From: an uncultured Bacteroidales bacterium
GTDB taxonomy: Bacteria; Bacteroidota; Bacteroidia; Bacteroidales; UBA4417
Direction of reading: 5' to 3'
DNA length: 36,685 nucleotides
Assembly (NCBI GenBank): GCA_903822525.1
Contig: CAIJPI010000223.1
Coordinates: 1-36,685 of the forward strand
The notes below the pieces were generated by a model. That model saw nothing but the letters and a program-made list of their open reading frames with translations. It did not search any database and had not been told where the DNA came from. How positions within the stretch are numbered: position 1 is the first letter of the stretch; each line of letters opens with the position of its first letter. Shown here piece by piece: positions 16,199 to 25,108 of the stretch. The position numbers and the translations under genes are program-made.

Positions 16199-17980
16199 AT
16201 GAGATCACTCCTTTTCACTTTTTGCCTTTTTTGCCTTGCTTTCCGGCTATCGGCACAGGATACTACTTTTCTGACGTATTACGAAAAATCAAACTTCCTT
16301 GGGACTCCGCGTTACGATGAAACCATTGATTTTTGCAAAAAACTGGATAAAGCCTCTCCCCTGCTGCAGTTTACCACATTTGGCAAGAGCCCGCAGGGAC
16401 GCGCCCTTCCCCTGCTGATTGCCGACAGGAACGGGAATTTTACCCCGGAGGCTGTGCGTAAAAGCGGCAATGCGGTACTGCTCATTCAGGCTTGTATTCA
16501 TGCAGGCGAAAGCGACGGTAAAGATGCCGGCCTCATGCTGCTGCGTGACCTGATTATCAATAAAAAGAATTTTCAGCTGTTGGATCATGTTACCATACTA
16601 TTCATCCCCATCTTTAATACCGATGGCCACGAACGCTTTGGTCCCTATAACCGTATCAACCAGAACGGCCCTGAAGAGATGGGCTGGCGTACTACGGCTC
16701 AAAACCTGAACCTGAACCGCGACTTTATGAAGGCTGATGCACCCGAAATGCAGCAATGGCTAAAGCTCTACAAGCAGTGGCTTCCCGATTTTTTTGTCGA
16801 CTGCCATGTTACAGATGGTGCCGATTTTCAATATACCATGACCTATGCTCTCGAAACCAATGGCAGCATGGAAAAGAACCTGACAGACTGGACACGAGAC
16901 ATTTGCGAGATATACCTGGTCGCTGAAATGAAAAAATCCGGTTTCCCGGTGTTCCCTTATGTGCAGTTCCGCAACTGGCACGATCCGCGTAGCGGCCTTA
17001 CCGTAGGGGTTGCTCCACCTATGCTTTCGCAGGGGTATACGGCAGTACAGAACCGCCCGGGACTTCTGATTGAAACACATATGCTCAAACCCTACAAAGC
17101 CCGTGTAAGCAGCACCTATACTATGCTGACGCATGCACTCAGCTTACTAAACAGGGAGTATAAAACACTTCAAACACTGACTTCAAAAGCCGATGAGTAT
17201 ACTGCAGGTGAGCCATTCCGTAAAGAGCCTTTCCCTGTGAGTTTCTCCGAATCCTTTGCCGACAGCACCCAAATTGAATTTCTTGGTTTCGACTATACTA
17301 TCGATACCAGCGACCTTACCGGAGGATTGTGGTTTAAATACAATAACCGGAAACCTGCTACCTGGCAATTAACCATTTTCCCTGATTGCAAAGCCGATAA
17401 ATTCGTAAACCTCCCCGAGGCATACCTTATCCCGCCTCAGTGTGCTGCGGTAATCAGTGGATTGCAGCTGCACGGAGTTCAGATGACCCCTCTGCAACAC
17501 GAAGTTACCTGCCAGGTAAAATCGAGCTGGTTCCGCAATGTGCGCTGGCAGCAACGATCGTACGAAGGGCATCATAAACTCAGCTGCGAACTTTCCGACA
17601 CCCTCCAACTTCATACGTTCCCGGCGGGAACCATGGTGGTGGATATGAACCAGCGTACTGCACGTATCATTGCTCACTTGCTGGAGCCTGCATCGCCCGA
17701 TTCGTATGCTGCATGGGGATTTTTCGATGCATTCCTCGAACAGAAAGAATATTCGGAGTCGTATGTAATGGAAACGATGGCCCGCAAAATGATACGCGAA
17801 AATCCGGCCCTGAAAGCAGAATTTGATCAGAAGAAATCCAGCGACAAGGCTTTTGCATCCGATCCCGATGCCATGCTGAATTGGTTCTACAGCAAGTCGC
17901 CTTACTGGGATAACCGTTTCGGCCTGTATCCGGTCGGTCGCATTATAAACAGGAGCGAACTGGAGAAAATTATGCATTGA
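16199..17980 (+). CDS. Secreted M14-family zinc carboxypeptidase
   Basis: Protein of 593 residues. A signal peptide (1-20, ending LSAQ) directs it out of the cytoplasm. The M14 metallopeptidase domain spans about 25-320. Zinc ligands H101 and E104 lie in HAGESDG, and the third, H203, in DCHVTDG. The substrate-binding Arg lies in NLNRDF (174), and the catalytic Glu is E292 in LLIETHML. The C-terminal half (320-593) is an extension I do not recognise by name. Expected activity is removal of C-terminal amino acids, or cleavage of peptide or muropeptide substrates, in the periplasm or outside. There is no T9SS-type tail, so periplasmic or surface retention is likely. A heptamer array fills the upstream gap, and no operon partner is evident. 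Confidence 0.9.
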   Translation: MRSLLFTFCLFCLAFRLSAQDTTFLTYYEKSNFLGTPRYDETIDFCKKLDKASPLLQFTTFGKSPQGRALPLLIADRNGNFTPEAVRKSGNAVLLIQACIHAGESDGKDAGLMLLRDLIINKKNFQLLDHVTILFIPIFNTDGHERFGPYNRINQNGPEEMGWRTTAQNLNLNRDFMKADAPEMQQWLKLYKQWLPDFFVDCHVTDGADFQYTMTYALETNGSMEKNLTDWTRDICEIYLVAEMKKSGFPVFPYVQFRNWHDPRSGLTVGVAPPMLSQGYTAVQNRPGLLIETHMLKPYKARVSSTYTMLTHALSLLNREYKTLQTLTSKADEYTAGEPFRKEPFPVSFSESFADSTQIEFLGFDYTIDTSDLTGGLWFKYNNRKPATWQLTIFPDCKADKFVNLPEAYLIPPQCAAVISGLQLHGVQMTPLQHEVTCQVKSSWFRNVRWQQRSYEGHHKLSCELSDTLQLHTFPAGTMVVDMNQRTARIIAHLLEPASPDSYAAWGFFDAFLEQKEYSESYVMETMARKMIRENPALKAEFDQKKSSDKAFASDPDAMLNWFYSKSPYWDNRFGLYPVGRIINRSELEKIMH

Positions 17981-18401
17981 AGGAATATTCCCCTCAAGGT
18001 GAAACTTTATTGAATCTTCTATTACTTCCGGAAATTAAATGACATGCAACTCCTCCTGATTTGGAAGAGCAGCTCTTAAGAATAAGGTTCTACTACGAAT
18101 TTAATGGAAATGGTTTTAAATTGGCCCGAAGTCGGAAGACGGAAGTCCGATGCAGGTACTAACCCGAATTTACATACTATGAATTGAAAATAAGTTGCAT
18201 ACTGTTAATCTTCTTACAATGTGCTTCTTATTCTGAATAAAATAGTTTTCAGGAGATATTCTGACTTCCGACAACTTGATTTGACCCACTAAAATAACAG
18301 TAGAACCAAGAATAATACAGAAAGATATTACAGATTACTGAGATTGTCCTTTCGAACCCATTTTCAGCATTTTTCAATCTGACCAAAAGGACCGAACCTT
18401 A
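17981..18401. other. 421-bp gap between convergent genes, no gene seen
   Basis: There is no credible coding frame. A short heptamer run (AGTCGGA, AGACGGA, AGTCCGA) lies at about 18130-18150, and CTTCCGAC, complementary to part of it, recurs near 18265. No strong terminator hairpin was found for either flanking gene. Confidence 0.55.
18130..18150 (+). repeat. Short heptamer repeat (AGTCGGA-type)
   Basis: Three consecutive 7-bp units AGTCGGA, AGACGGA and AGTCCGA lie in noncoding DNA. The period is the same as in the other intergenic arrays of this window, but the unit is different. Confidence 0.55.
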
Positions 18402-18887
18402 TTACAATCCGGCAAAAAGTCCCGGCATGGTATCCCCCATCTCAAGTTTGAGAAGGATCTCTTTTCGCCATAAGCCACCGCCATAACCGGTGAGTTTCCC
18501 ATTGCTGCCAATTACCCTGTGGCAGGGCACCACGATATTGATTTTATTCCTTCCATTGGCATTTCCTACTGCCCGTGTGTTGGTCTCACTGCCGGTCATA
18601 CGGGCGAGTTCAAGGTAACTGATGGTTTTTCCGAAAGGAATAAGCTGCAGTTTTTCCCAGACTTTCAGCTGAAAATCTGTTCCCTCAGGATCGAGTTTCA
18701 GGTCAAACTGTTGGCGCTGTCCGCTGAAATATTCCTTCAGCTGCGTTACACATTCCTGCAGGCAGTCAGGAACTACTGCAGCATCACTGTCCCCACTCTG
18801 GAAAAGTATGGAACGAATGCCCTGATCCGTTCCGCTTATCTCGATGGTTCCGACAGGAGATTGAATATGTGTAACTGATAAGCTCAT
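18402..18887 (-). CDS. ogt: Methylated-DNA--protein-cysteine methyltransferase
   Basis: Protein of 161 residues, the length of Ogt-type enzymes. It repairs O6-alkylguanine by irreversible transfer of the alkyl group to its own cysteine. The active site is IVVPCHRVIG with Cys122, preceded by the RAVGNANGRN region (105-114) that contributes to the DNA-binding helix-turn-helix and ends with the expected GYGGGLWRKEILL segment. It lacks an Ada-type N-terminal regulatory domain. It follows the metallophosphoesterase gene with a 45-bp gap on the same strand and may be co-transcribed. Confidence 0.95.
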   Translation of the reverse strand: MSLSVTHIQSPVGTIEISGTDQGIRSILFQSGDSDAAVVPDCLQECVTQLKEYFSGQRQQFDLKLDPEGTDFQLKVWEKLQLIPFGKTISYLELARMTGSETNTRAVGNANGRNKINIVVPCHRVIGSNGKLTGYGGGLWRKEILLKLEMGDTMPGLFAGL

Positions 18888-18932
18888 GTTAGTATATTTT
18901 TACTTTTTTCATTTTCGGTTTCCAGGTCAGGC

Positions 18933-20087
18933 TCAGTTAAACGTAAAATAGATATCCAGTATTTCAGGCCTGTTACCGGTCCGCACAGGTGGTCCCCATC
19001 CGCCATACCCGCTCGAAACGTAAAACTGTGAATTCCCTTTCTTTTTATACCCCCAACTTACCTCGTACATAGCCTCGGTTATATAATTGAACGGCCATAA
19101 CTGCCCGTGGTGGGTATGTCCCGAAAGCTGAAAATCGACTCCTGCATCAACCACCTGCTGCAGGTTAAAAGGCTGATGATCCATCATGATTACAGGAAGA
19201 GTGTGATCGATACCATCGAGAATATAGCCCAGTCCTTTGCGCTCTGCAGCGCTGAACCGTTTCGAATCGCGGTCGTTGCGCCCGGCCAGGTAAAAACTTT
19301 CCTGTATTTTAACAGCGGTGTCCCTAAGCATCTTAACACCATGGTCTTCCAGGTATTTTACTGCGGCTTCGGCACCGCCTATATATTCGTGGTTGCCGGT
19401 AATGGCATATACACCCATGGGCGCCTTCAGTTTTACCAGCGACCGGCCCAAATCGCTATGAATTACAGGAGCAAGGTCTTCATCCACAATATCTCCGGCA
19501 AACAGAATCACATCAGCCTGGCAATCGTTCAGCATTTGTACGAGTTTGGCTGTGCGTCGCGGTCCAACCAGGGTCCCCATATGTATATCAGAAGCAGCCG
19601 CTACATGCAGTGTTTTAATTTGCCCGGCTTTCTTATCAATATGAATATCAAGCCGTTTTACCCTGGGATTTAAGGCATTAATATGACCGGCCAGTACAAC
19701 TATACCGGTCAAACCGGTCACAGCCAGGAATAAATATTTTTTAACGGCAATATAATTAGTTGCAAGCACTGCCGGCTGCGGAAGGAAATACAGAATCAAC
19801 CTGAACAGATCCAGAACGATAACAGCCATCAGCAGGTAAATCATCAGCGCCAGCCAGAAGGATCCAACAAAAGTAAAAAAACTGCTTACCGGCGAAATCC
19901 ATATGCGTTCCACAAAACGCCCTATTACGTATGAAGCTGAAACAAAGAGAAATATCCAGGGATACCAGTTTCTGAAACCCATCCCTTCCGGCAACGCCTG
20001 CATGCCACGGATATAAATATAGTAGTTAATAAGGCTGTAGATCAACAATACTATACTGAAAAAGATGAGGAACTGATAAGATTTCAT
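18933..20087 (-). CDS. Membrane-anchored calcineurin-like metallophosphoesterase
   Basis: Protein of 384 residues. The N-terminal 140 residues contain about four hydrophobic segments (about 4-26, 42-60, 70-101, 117-137). The C-terminal domain carries the two-metal phosphoesterase motifs in order: ASDIHMG (D167, H169), AGDIVDE (D199), TGNHEY (N232, H233), MDHQP and SGHTHHGQL. The layout resembles the YkuE/YaeI group, whose members act on lipid or nucleotide phosphates such as UDP-diacylglucosamine. The actual substrate here is unknown. The catalytic domain's side of the membrane cannot be fixed from sequence. It is probably co-transcribed with ogt downstream. Confidence 0.9.
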   Translation of the reverse strand: MKSYQFLIFFSIVLLIYSLINYYIYIRGMQALPEGMGFRNWYPWIFLFVSASYVIGRFVERIWISPVSSFFTFVGSFWLALMIYLLMAVIVLDLFRLILYFLPQPAVLATNYIAVKKYLFLAVTGLTGIVVLAGHINALNPRVKRLDIHIDKKAGQIKTLHVAAASDIHMGTLVGPRRTAKLVQMLNDCQADVILFAGDIVDEDLAPVIHSDLGRSLVKLKAPMGVYAITGNHEYIGGAEAAVKYLEDHGVKMLRDTAVKIQESFYLAGRNDRDSKRFSAAERKGLGYILDGIDHTLPVIMMDHQPFNLQQVVDAGVDFQLSGHTHHGQLWPFNYITEAMYEVSWGYKKKGNSQFYVSSGYGGWGPPVRTGNRPEILDIYFTFN

Positions 20088-20204
20088 GGGGTATTGATAC
20101 TTTAAAACTGTGAATATGCAGCAAATTAACGTTAAAAATTACTAATAAGAGATAACTGTTCACAGCTATATTTGTTCAACCCATATTAATTGCCGCGGAA
20201 TTTG

Positions 20205-20212
20205 TAAATTTG
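20205..20212 (+). promoter_or_regulatory. Candidate -7 box TAAATTTG before the T9SS cargo gene
   Basis: It matches TAnnTTTG exactly in the gap after the divergent metallophosphoesterase gene. The -33 partner is not clear. It would give a leader of about 95 nt before ATG 20314. Confidence 0.4.
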
Positions 20213-20313
20213 CACCTTTCAATCAAACCTGGTGAATTTAATAATAGCGTAATAAATTGCTAATCAATATATTACAGCCTATTTCAATTGCATCTGGTTT
20301 TCACTTTAACTAT

Positions 20314-21495
20314 ATGATGCGGAAATTTTCTATTGCACTACTTTTCATCCTACTGTCAGCCGGCGCTTTAAGAGCACAGCAGGTTATTTATTCCCAGGCA
20401 TTTGAAAACACAGCGAACCTGTTTCAGGACTATGTTCTCTCAAACCTGGATAAGGGTGATCCTGCCGGAGCAGATTTTGACACACTTAAAACCGTTCCCT
20501 GGTATGTTACTACTGCAGGAGCAGCAGGTAACCACGCAGCAGTAGGCACTTCAAATTATGATCCTGCCACGGCAGCCGACGATTGGTTTATCACCCCTGC
20601 CATCAGGGTTGGACAGTCGCCGAAAATTACCTGGAAAAGCCTGCAACTCACAGCAGGGACCACCGATACCTACCAGGTTTATATTTCAACCAGCGAGCAA
20701 TCTGTTGCAGGCTGCCTTTTTAACGGCCCTGCTTCATCCTTCACTTCCGGTTCAGCAGCTTTTGTAAGCAATACACTCGATTTAACCAATACCCCGTTTG
20801 TAAACAATACTATTTTTATCGGCTTCAGGCTAAATACAACCTCGGGTGGCGACAAACTGGCTATAGATGATATTACAGTAACTGAACTTGCAACTCAGTT
20901 CAAAAGCCTCACTTTTACCGTTAACATGTCGAAATATATTGCCGACAGCCTGTTCAATCCATCAAAAGACACTGTGGATGTGGCCGGCACTTTCAATAAT
21001 TTTGAAGGTACAAGAAATATTTTATCTGTTGTTCCTGGAACGGATTCATCGCAGTATTCCATAACTATCCCCGGCTTTCTGGATGCCGACCGTCTCGAAT
21101 TCAAGTTCCGCATCAACAGCACCTGGAACGACTCAATCGTTGAATTTCCTTACGGTCAGCCTAACAGGGTCTGGAACATTGAACCAGGAAAATATACATA
21201 TACCTGCTTTTACAACGACGAAATGGGAACTACTTTCGGCATTCCTGAAACTGAATTAATGAGCCACGTGAATATCTATCCTAACCCGGCTCAAACTAAC
21301 GTTACTGTTGAAACCCCGGCAAACATAAGCAGAATGATACTGGTAAGCCTTACAGGCAGCAAAATTCTTACTACAGGTATTCAAAGCGGAAATGCTGTTA
21401 ATATGGATGTAAGCTCCTTATCAGAAGGCGCTTATATACTGCTATTCTATACAAGCCAGGGATTTGCCGGAAGCAAAAAGCTGATTATAAATTAA
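20314..21495 (+). CDS. T9SS cargo protein with adhesin-like domain
   Basis: Protein of 394 residues from ATG 20314. This start puts a standard signal peptide (MMRKFSIALLFILLSAGALR, cut after AQ at about 22) at the very N-terminus; an upstream in-frame ATG at 20257 would bury it. Residues 25-190 look like a cleaved-adhesin/choice-of-anchor J beta-sandwich (WFITPAI, ITWKS, LAIDDITV). Residues 195-310 form a second beta domain of starch-binding type (TVDVAGTFNNF, LEFKFRINSTW). The last about 75 residues are a type A T9SS sorting domain (NIYPNPAQTNVTVETP to GSKKLIIN). It should be exported by Sec, crossed to the surface by T9SS and anchored or released there. Ligand unknown. The stop is 20 bp before the next gene. 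Confidence 0.88.
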   Translation: MMRKFSIALLFILLSAGALRAQQVIYSQAFENTANLFQDYVLSNLDKGDPAGADFDTLKTVPWYVTTAGAAGNHAAVGTSNYDPATAADDWFITPAIRVGQSPKITWKSLQLTAGTTDTYQVYISTSEQSVAGCLFNGPASSFTSGSAAFVSNTLDLTNTPFVNNTIFIGFRLNTTSGGDKLAIDDITVTELATQFKSLTFTVNMSKYIADSLFNPSKDTVDVAGTFNNFEGTRNILSVVPGTDSSQYSITIPGFLDADRLEFKFRINSTWNDSIVEFPYGQPNRVWNIEPGKYTYTCFYNDEMGTTFGIPETELMSHVNIYPNPAQTNVTVETPANISRMILVSLTGSKILTTGIQSGNAVNMDVSSLSEGAYILLFYTSQGFAGSKKLIIN

Positions 21496-21515
21496 ATACA
21501 AGCTTACAAAAACCC

Positions 21516-23417
21516 ATGAGTGAACAAATTAAACATGAATGTGGTATTGCCTTCATCAGGCTGCTAAAGCCTCTTGAATATTACTATACACGGTATGGTA
21601 CCACACTTTATGGAATAAATAAGCTGCACCTGCTGATGGAAAAGCAGCATAACCGCGGACAGGACGGTGCAGGTGTAGCAACTATCAAGCTGAATGTAAC
21701 TCCGGGCAACAGGTATATCGACAGGGTCAGGTCGAACGCGGCTGCACCCATCGACGATATTTTCAAACAGATATACAAGCCCTTTCAGGATATACTTCAT
21801 ACGGATCCGGAAAGATTAAACGATTCGGTTTGGCTTAAGAAAAAAGTTCCTTTCTTCGGCGAAGTGTTCATGGGGCATCTCCGTTACGGAACTTTCGGAA
21901 TCAATAATATTGAGAACCTTCATCCTGTGGTTCGCTATAACAACTGGATGACGCGTAACCTGGTATTAGCCGGCAATTTCAACATGACCAATGTGGATGA
22001 GCTCTTTCAGCGACTTGTTGAGTTCGGGCAATATCCTGTTGAAACATCCGATACGGTTACCATCCTTGAAAAAATAGGCCACTTTCTCGACGAATCAAAC
22101 GAACACCTCTACCATAAGTTTAAGAAAGAAGGCTATAATAAGCTTCAAAGCACTGAGCTGATAGCTAAAAATCTGAATATTCAGGAACTGCTTGCGCAAT
22201 CGTCAGAAAACTGGGACGGCGGATATGCTATAGCCGGCATGTTCGGTCATGGCGATGCTTTTATACTGCGCGATCCCAACGGCATACGGCCCGCCTTCTG
22301 GTATAAGGACGATGAAATTGTGGTGGCAGCTTCCGAACGGCCTGTGATTCAGACTACCTTAAATGTTTCGTTCGATGATGTTCACGAAGTAAAACCGGGG
22401 CATGCCCTGATTGTGCGCCGCGATGGTGAAGTTGAAGAAGTTCAGATCAAGCCTGCAGCCCCAAGACGCTCCTGTTCGTTCGAACGTATATATTTCAGCC
22501 GCGGTACCGATAAAGAAATCTATAACGAGCGCAAACGCCTGGGAAGTGCTTTGACAAAAAGCATACTCGAAGAAGTAGGGCACGACCTGCAAAATACCGT
22601 ATTCAGCTACATCCCGAATACTGCTGCTTCAGCTTACTATGGCATGGTTGAGGAACTGAACAACGTTTGCGACAGAATAAAATCCGATAAAATCCTGAAA
22701 GCAGGTTCAGCTGTCACTCGTGAGCAATTGCAGGAAATCTTCCTGCTGAAGCCCCGTATCGAAAAAGTAGCAGTTAAGGATATTAAGCTCCGTACATTTA
22801 TTACACAGGACTCGCAGCGAAACGATTTGGTAGCCCATGTTTACGACGTTACTTATGGAACTGTTCGCCGTGGAATCGATAACCTGGTTGTTCTCGACGA
22901 CTCCATTGTTCGCGGCACCACGCTGAAGCAGAGCATTATACGCATGCTCGACAGGCTTGGTCCTAAAAAAATTGTCATTGCCTCATCGGCGCCACAGATC
23001 CGTTACCCCGACTGTTATGGTATCGACATGGCTAAAATCACTGACTTTATAGCCTTTACCGCTACCATCGAACTGCTGAAAGATACGCATCAAAGCGATG
23101 TTCTGAATGAGGTTTACCGCAAATGCAAAGCTCAGGAAAAACTTCCTAAAGAGCAGATCGTAAACCATGTGAAGGACATTTATGCTCTTTTCTCGCCTCA
23201 GCAGATTTCGGCAAAAATAGCCCAGCTGGTTACACCAGCAGGTTGTAAAGCAGAGGTTGCTATAGTTTATCAGTCGATTGAAGACCTGCACCAGGCCATT
23301 CCTGAGCATACCGGCGACTGGTATTTTACAGGAAAGTATCCTACTCCCGGCGGAAATAAAGTGGTGAACAAATCCTTTATTAATTTTATCGAAGGGCGTA
23401 ACGAAAGAGCGTATTAA
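21516..23417 (+). CDS. purF: Long-form amidophosphoribosyltransferase (PurF family)
   Basis: Protein of 633 residues, longer than the about 470-500 residues of classical PurF. The first committed step of purine synthesis moves the glutamine amide to PRPP. Class II glutaminase: nucleophile Cys9 in HECGI after an 8-residue leader that would be removed, then NRGQDGAG and MGHLRYGTFG. The phosphoribosyltransferase half has the PRPP loop VVLDDSIVRGTTL (458-470). Extra length lies in an insertion near 65-110 and at the C-terminus. I recall such long forms in Bacteroidota alongside a standard PurF; if so, this copy may have a specialised or divergent role. It begins 20 bp after the T9SS cargo gene. 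Confidence 0.88.
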   Translation: MSEQIKHECGIAFIRLLKPLEYYYTRYGTTLYGINKLHLLMEKQHNRGQDGAGVATIKLNVTPGNRYIDRVRSNAAAPIDDIFKQIYKPFQDILHTDPERLNDSVWLKKKVPFFGEVFMGHLRYGTFGINNIENLHPVVRYNNWMTRNLVLAGNFNMTNVDELFQRLVEFGQYPVETSDTVTILEKIGHFLDESNEHLYHKFKKEGYNKLQSTELIAKNLNIQELLAQSSENWDGGYAIAGMFGHGDAFILRDPNGIRPAFWYKDDEIVVAASERPVIQTTLNVSFDDVHEVKPGHALIVRRDGEVEEVQIKPAAPRRSCSFERIYFSRGTDKEIYNERKRLGSALTKSILEEVGHDLQNTVFSYIPNTAASAYYGMVEELNNVCDRIKSDKILKAGSAVTREQLQEIFLLKPRIEKVAVKDIKLRTFITQDSQRNDLVAHVYDVTYGTVRRGIDNLVVLDDSIVRGTTLKQSIIRMLDRLGPKKIVIASSAPQIRYPDCYGIDMAKITDFIAFTATIELLKDTHQSDVLNEVYRKCKAQEKLPKEQIVNHVKDIYALFSPQQISAKIAQLVTPAGCKAEVAIVYQSIEDLHQAIPEHTGDWYFTGKYPTPGGNKVVNKSFINFIEGRNERAY

Positions 23418-23486
23418 AAATACAGACTCAACAGGGGAAAGTCTCAGAGGGAGCGTTTTTAAAACGGATGTGACCGGGCTTGAAAC

Positions 23487-24053
23487 TCAGCCTGCCATCC
23501 AATTCCGTATCATTTTTTCACCCAGCGGGGTCAATATAGACTCAGGATGAAACTGTAATCCTGTAATATCCAAAGTCTTATGCCTGAGTGCCATAATCAC
23601 GCCTTCATCATTGGTGGCGGTGACCTGCAGAACATCAGGAAAATGCTCAGGACTTACCACCCAGGAATGGTACCTTCCACCAAAAACTCTGTCGGGTAAA
23701 TCATCAAAGACAGGATCAGGGCTGGTTACAAGAAGTTGTGTGGAAGTACCGTGGAATATTTCATCGGCTTGCACAAGCCGGGCACCGAAGGCTTCAGCAA
23801 TAGCCTGGTGCCCCAGGCAAATGCCTAACATCTTTTTTATTCCGGCATACTGTTTTATAATTTCGTTCATTTGGCCTGCTTCGCCAGGCAAACCCGGTCC
23901 GGGTGAGAAAACAAGTGCATCGGCATCCTCAATAAGGTCGGGGGTTATTTCATCATTTTTCACGACATTTACGGATTCAGCCCCTGCTTTCAGCAATAAC
24001 TGATGCAGGTTCCAGGTAAACGAATCGTAATTGTCGATCAGCAGTATTTTCAT
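23487..24053 (-). CDS. pabA: Aminodeoxychorismate/anthranilate synthase glutaminase subunit
   Basis: Protein of 188 residues, the standard length of the class I glutamine amidotransferase subunit. It hydrolyses glutamine and passes ammonia to the chorismate-binding partner. Motifs: NYDSFTWNL (8-16), FSPGPG (oxyanion region), GICLGHQ with nucleophile Cys79, and LQFHPES with H169 and E171 completing the triad. The divergent neighbour at 24131 is a pabB-type subunit followed by an aminotransferase class IV gene, which argues for p-aminobenzoate (folate) rather than tryptophan synthesis. A TAnnTTTG box lies 17 bp upstream of the start. Confidence 0.92.
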   Translation of the reverse strand: MKILLIDNYDSFTWNLHQLLLKAGAESVNVVKNDEITPDLIEDADALVFSPGPGLPGEAGQMNEIIKQYAGIKKMLGICLGHQAIAEAFGARLVQADEIFHGTSTQLLVTSPDPVFDDLPDRVFGGRYHSWVVSPEHFPDVLQVTATNDEGVIMALRHKTLDITGLQFHPESILTPLGEKMIRNWMAG

Positions 24054-24070
24054 ACGGTACGGCGAAAAAG

Positions 24071-24078
24071 CAAAAATA
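24071..24078 (-). promoter_or_regulatory. -7 box of the pabA promoter (TATTTTTG)
   Basis: On the minus strand this reads TATTTTTG, an exact TAnnTTTG match, ending 17 bp before the pabA ATG. The spacing is similar to that of the phosphofructokinase promoter. No clear -33 element was found. Confidence 0.5.
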
Positions 24079-24130
24079 GCGATTACGTCCGGTTTATTGG
24101 TAATTTTACAGCCTCCTTTAAGATAGAAAG

Positions 24131-25108
24131 ATGCGGATGCAGGCCGAAAAGGTTTTTGAACTTATGAATGCCTATGGCAGCAGGAAACAACCTTTCCTGT
24201 TTGGCATCGACTTTGGCGTAAGGCATGGCTTTTTCATGGAGCCGTCAGCAGCTGCCGGATTAAACGTTTATTTCCACCTCAATGGAATTGGCAACACCCT
24301 CCCTGAAGAATTCAGGAACACCCCCGTTAAACTGATAAAACACCCGGTCGAACGTGATGTTTATATACGGGCATTCGATATCGTACACCGTAACCTTGTT
24401 GCAGGCAATTCGTACCTGGCTAATCTCACCTTTCCCACGCCTATTGATCTTAACCTTTCCCTGCCCGAGATATTTGCCCGCAGCAATGCCCGCTACCGAC
24501 TGCTTTTCGGCGATGAGTTTGTTGTTTTCTCTCCCGAAATATTTATACAGATCGCTGACAGGAGCATTCGCTCATTCCCCATGAAAGGCACCATTGACGC
24601 CTCGGTGCCGGATGCCGAAAATGTTATACTTAACGACAAAAAAGAAACAGCCGAACATAATACTATTGTTGACCTCATCAGGAATGATCTTAGCATGGTG
24701 GCAACGGATGTACAGGTCGACCGGTTCCGATACATTGAGAAAATAAGTACACACGAAAAAACGCTTCTACAGGTAAGTTCCGAGATTTCAGGTACCCTCC
24801 CGGAAGGCTATAATGCTGAGCTGGGGAATATTTTCCGCACATTGTTACCGGCAGGTTCCATTTCGGGAGCGCCAAAGAAAAAAACACTGGAGATTATCAG
24901 CGAAGCAGAAACCTATTCGCGGGGGTTTTATACCGGTGTTTTCGGGTATTTCGACGGATCAACACTCGACTCAGGCGTGATGATCCGCTTTATTAAAAAA
25001 GAAAACGGGAAATTACAGTTCTGCAGCGGTGGTGGCATAACCGTTAACAGCCAGCCTGATGCTGAATACAACGAATTAACTGATAAAGTGTATGTCCCTT
25101 TTATTTGA
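24131..25108 (+). CDS. pabB: Aminodeoxychorismate synthase component I (short form)
   Basis: Protein of 325 residues, carrying only a reduced N-terminal part compared with the about 450 residues of E. coli PabB. It converts chorismate and ammonia to 4-amino-4-deoxychorismate. The chorismate-binding motifs are present: FPMKGTIDA (in the PIKGT region), HNTIVDLIRNDLS, PAGSISGAPKKKTLEII and GFYTGVFGYFDG, ending in the expected GGGIT region. The Lys in MKGT is the residue typical of PabB enzymes. Its 3' end overlaps the next gene by 17 nt, a sign of translational coupling. A second ATG two codons in (24137) is an equally possible start. Confidence 0.92.
   Translation: MRMQAEKVFELMNAYGSRKQPFLFGIDFGVRHGFFMEPSAAAGLNVYFHLNGIGNTLPEEFRNTPVKLIKHPVERDVYIRAFDIVHRNLVAGNSYLANLTFPTPIDLNLSLPEIFARSNARYRLLFGDEFVVFSPEIFIQIADRSIRSFPMKGTIDASVPDAENVILNDKKETAEHNTIVDLIRNDLSMVATDVQVDRFRYIEKISTHEKTLLQVSSEISGTLPEGYNAELGNIFRTLLPAGSISGAPKKKTLEIISEAETYSRGFYTGVFGYFDGSTLDSGVMIRFIKKENGKLQFCSGGGITVNSQPDAEYNELTDKVYVPFI

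Noticed and set aside
16045-16320. 91-residue open frame with peptide repeats (HPAPGT)
   Set aside because: It lies in the heptamer array. The 7-bp period yields a 7-residue peptide repeat in any open frame, and there is no gene-like start or composition.
17369-17977. 202-residue antisense open frame over the M14 peptidase
   Set aside because: It is the shadow of a well-supported gene with zinc-site motifs. Nothing in it resembles a known protein.
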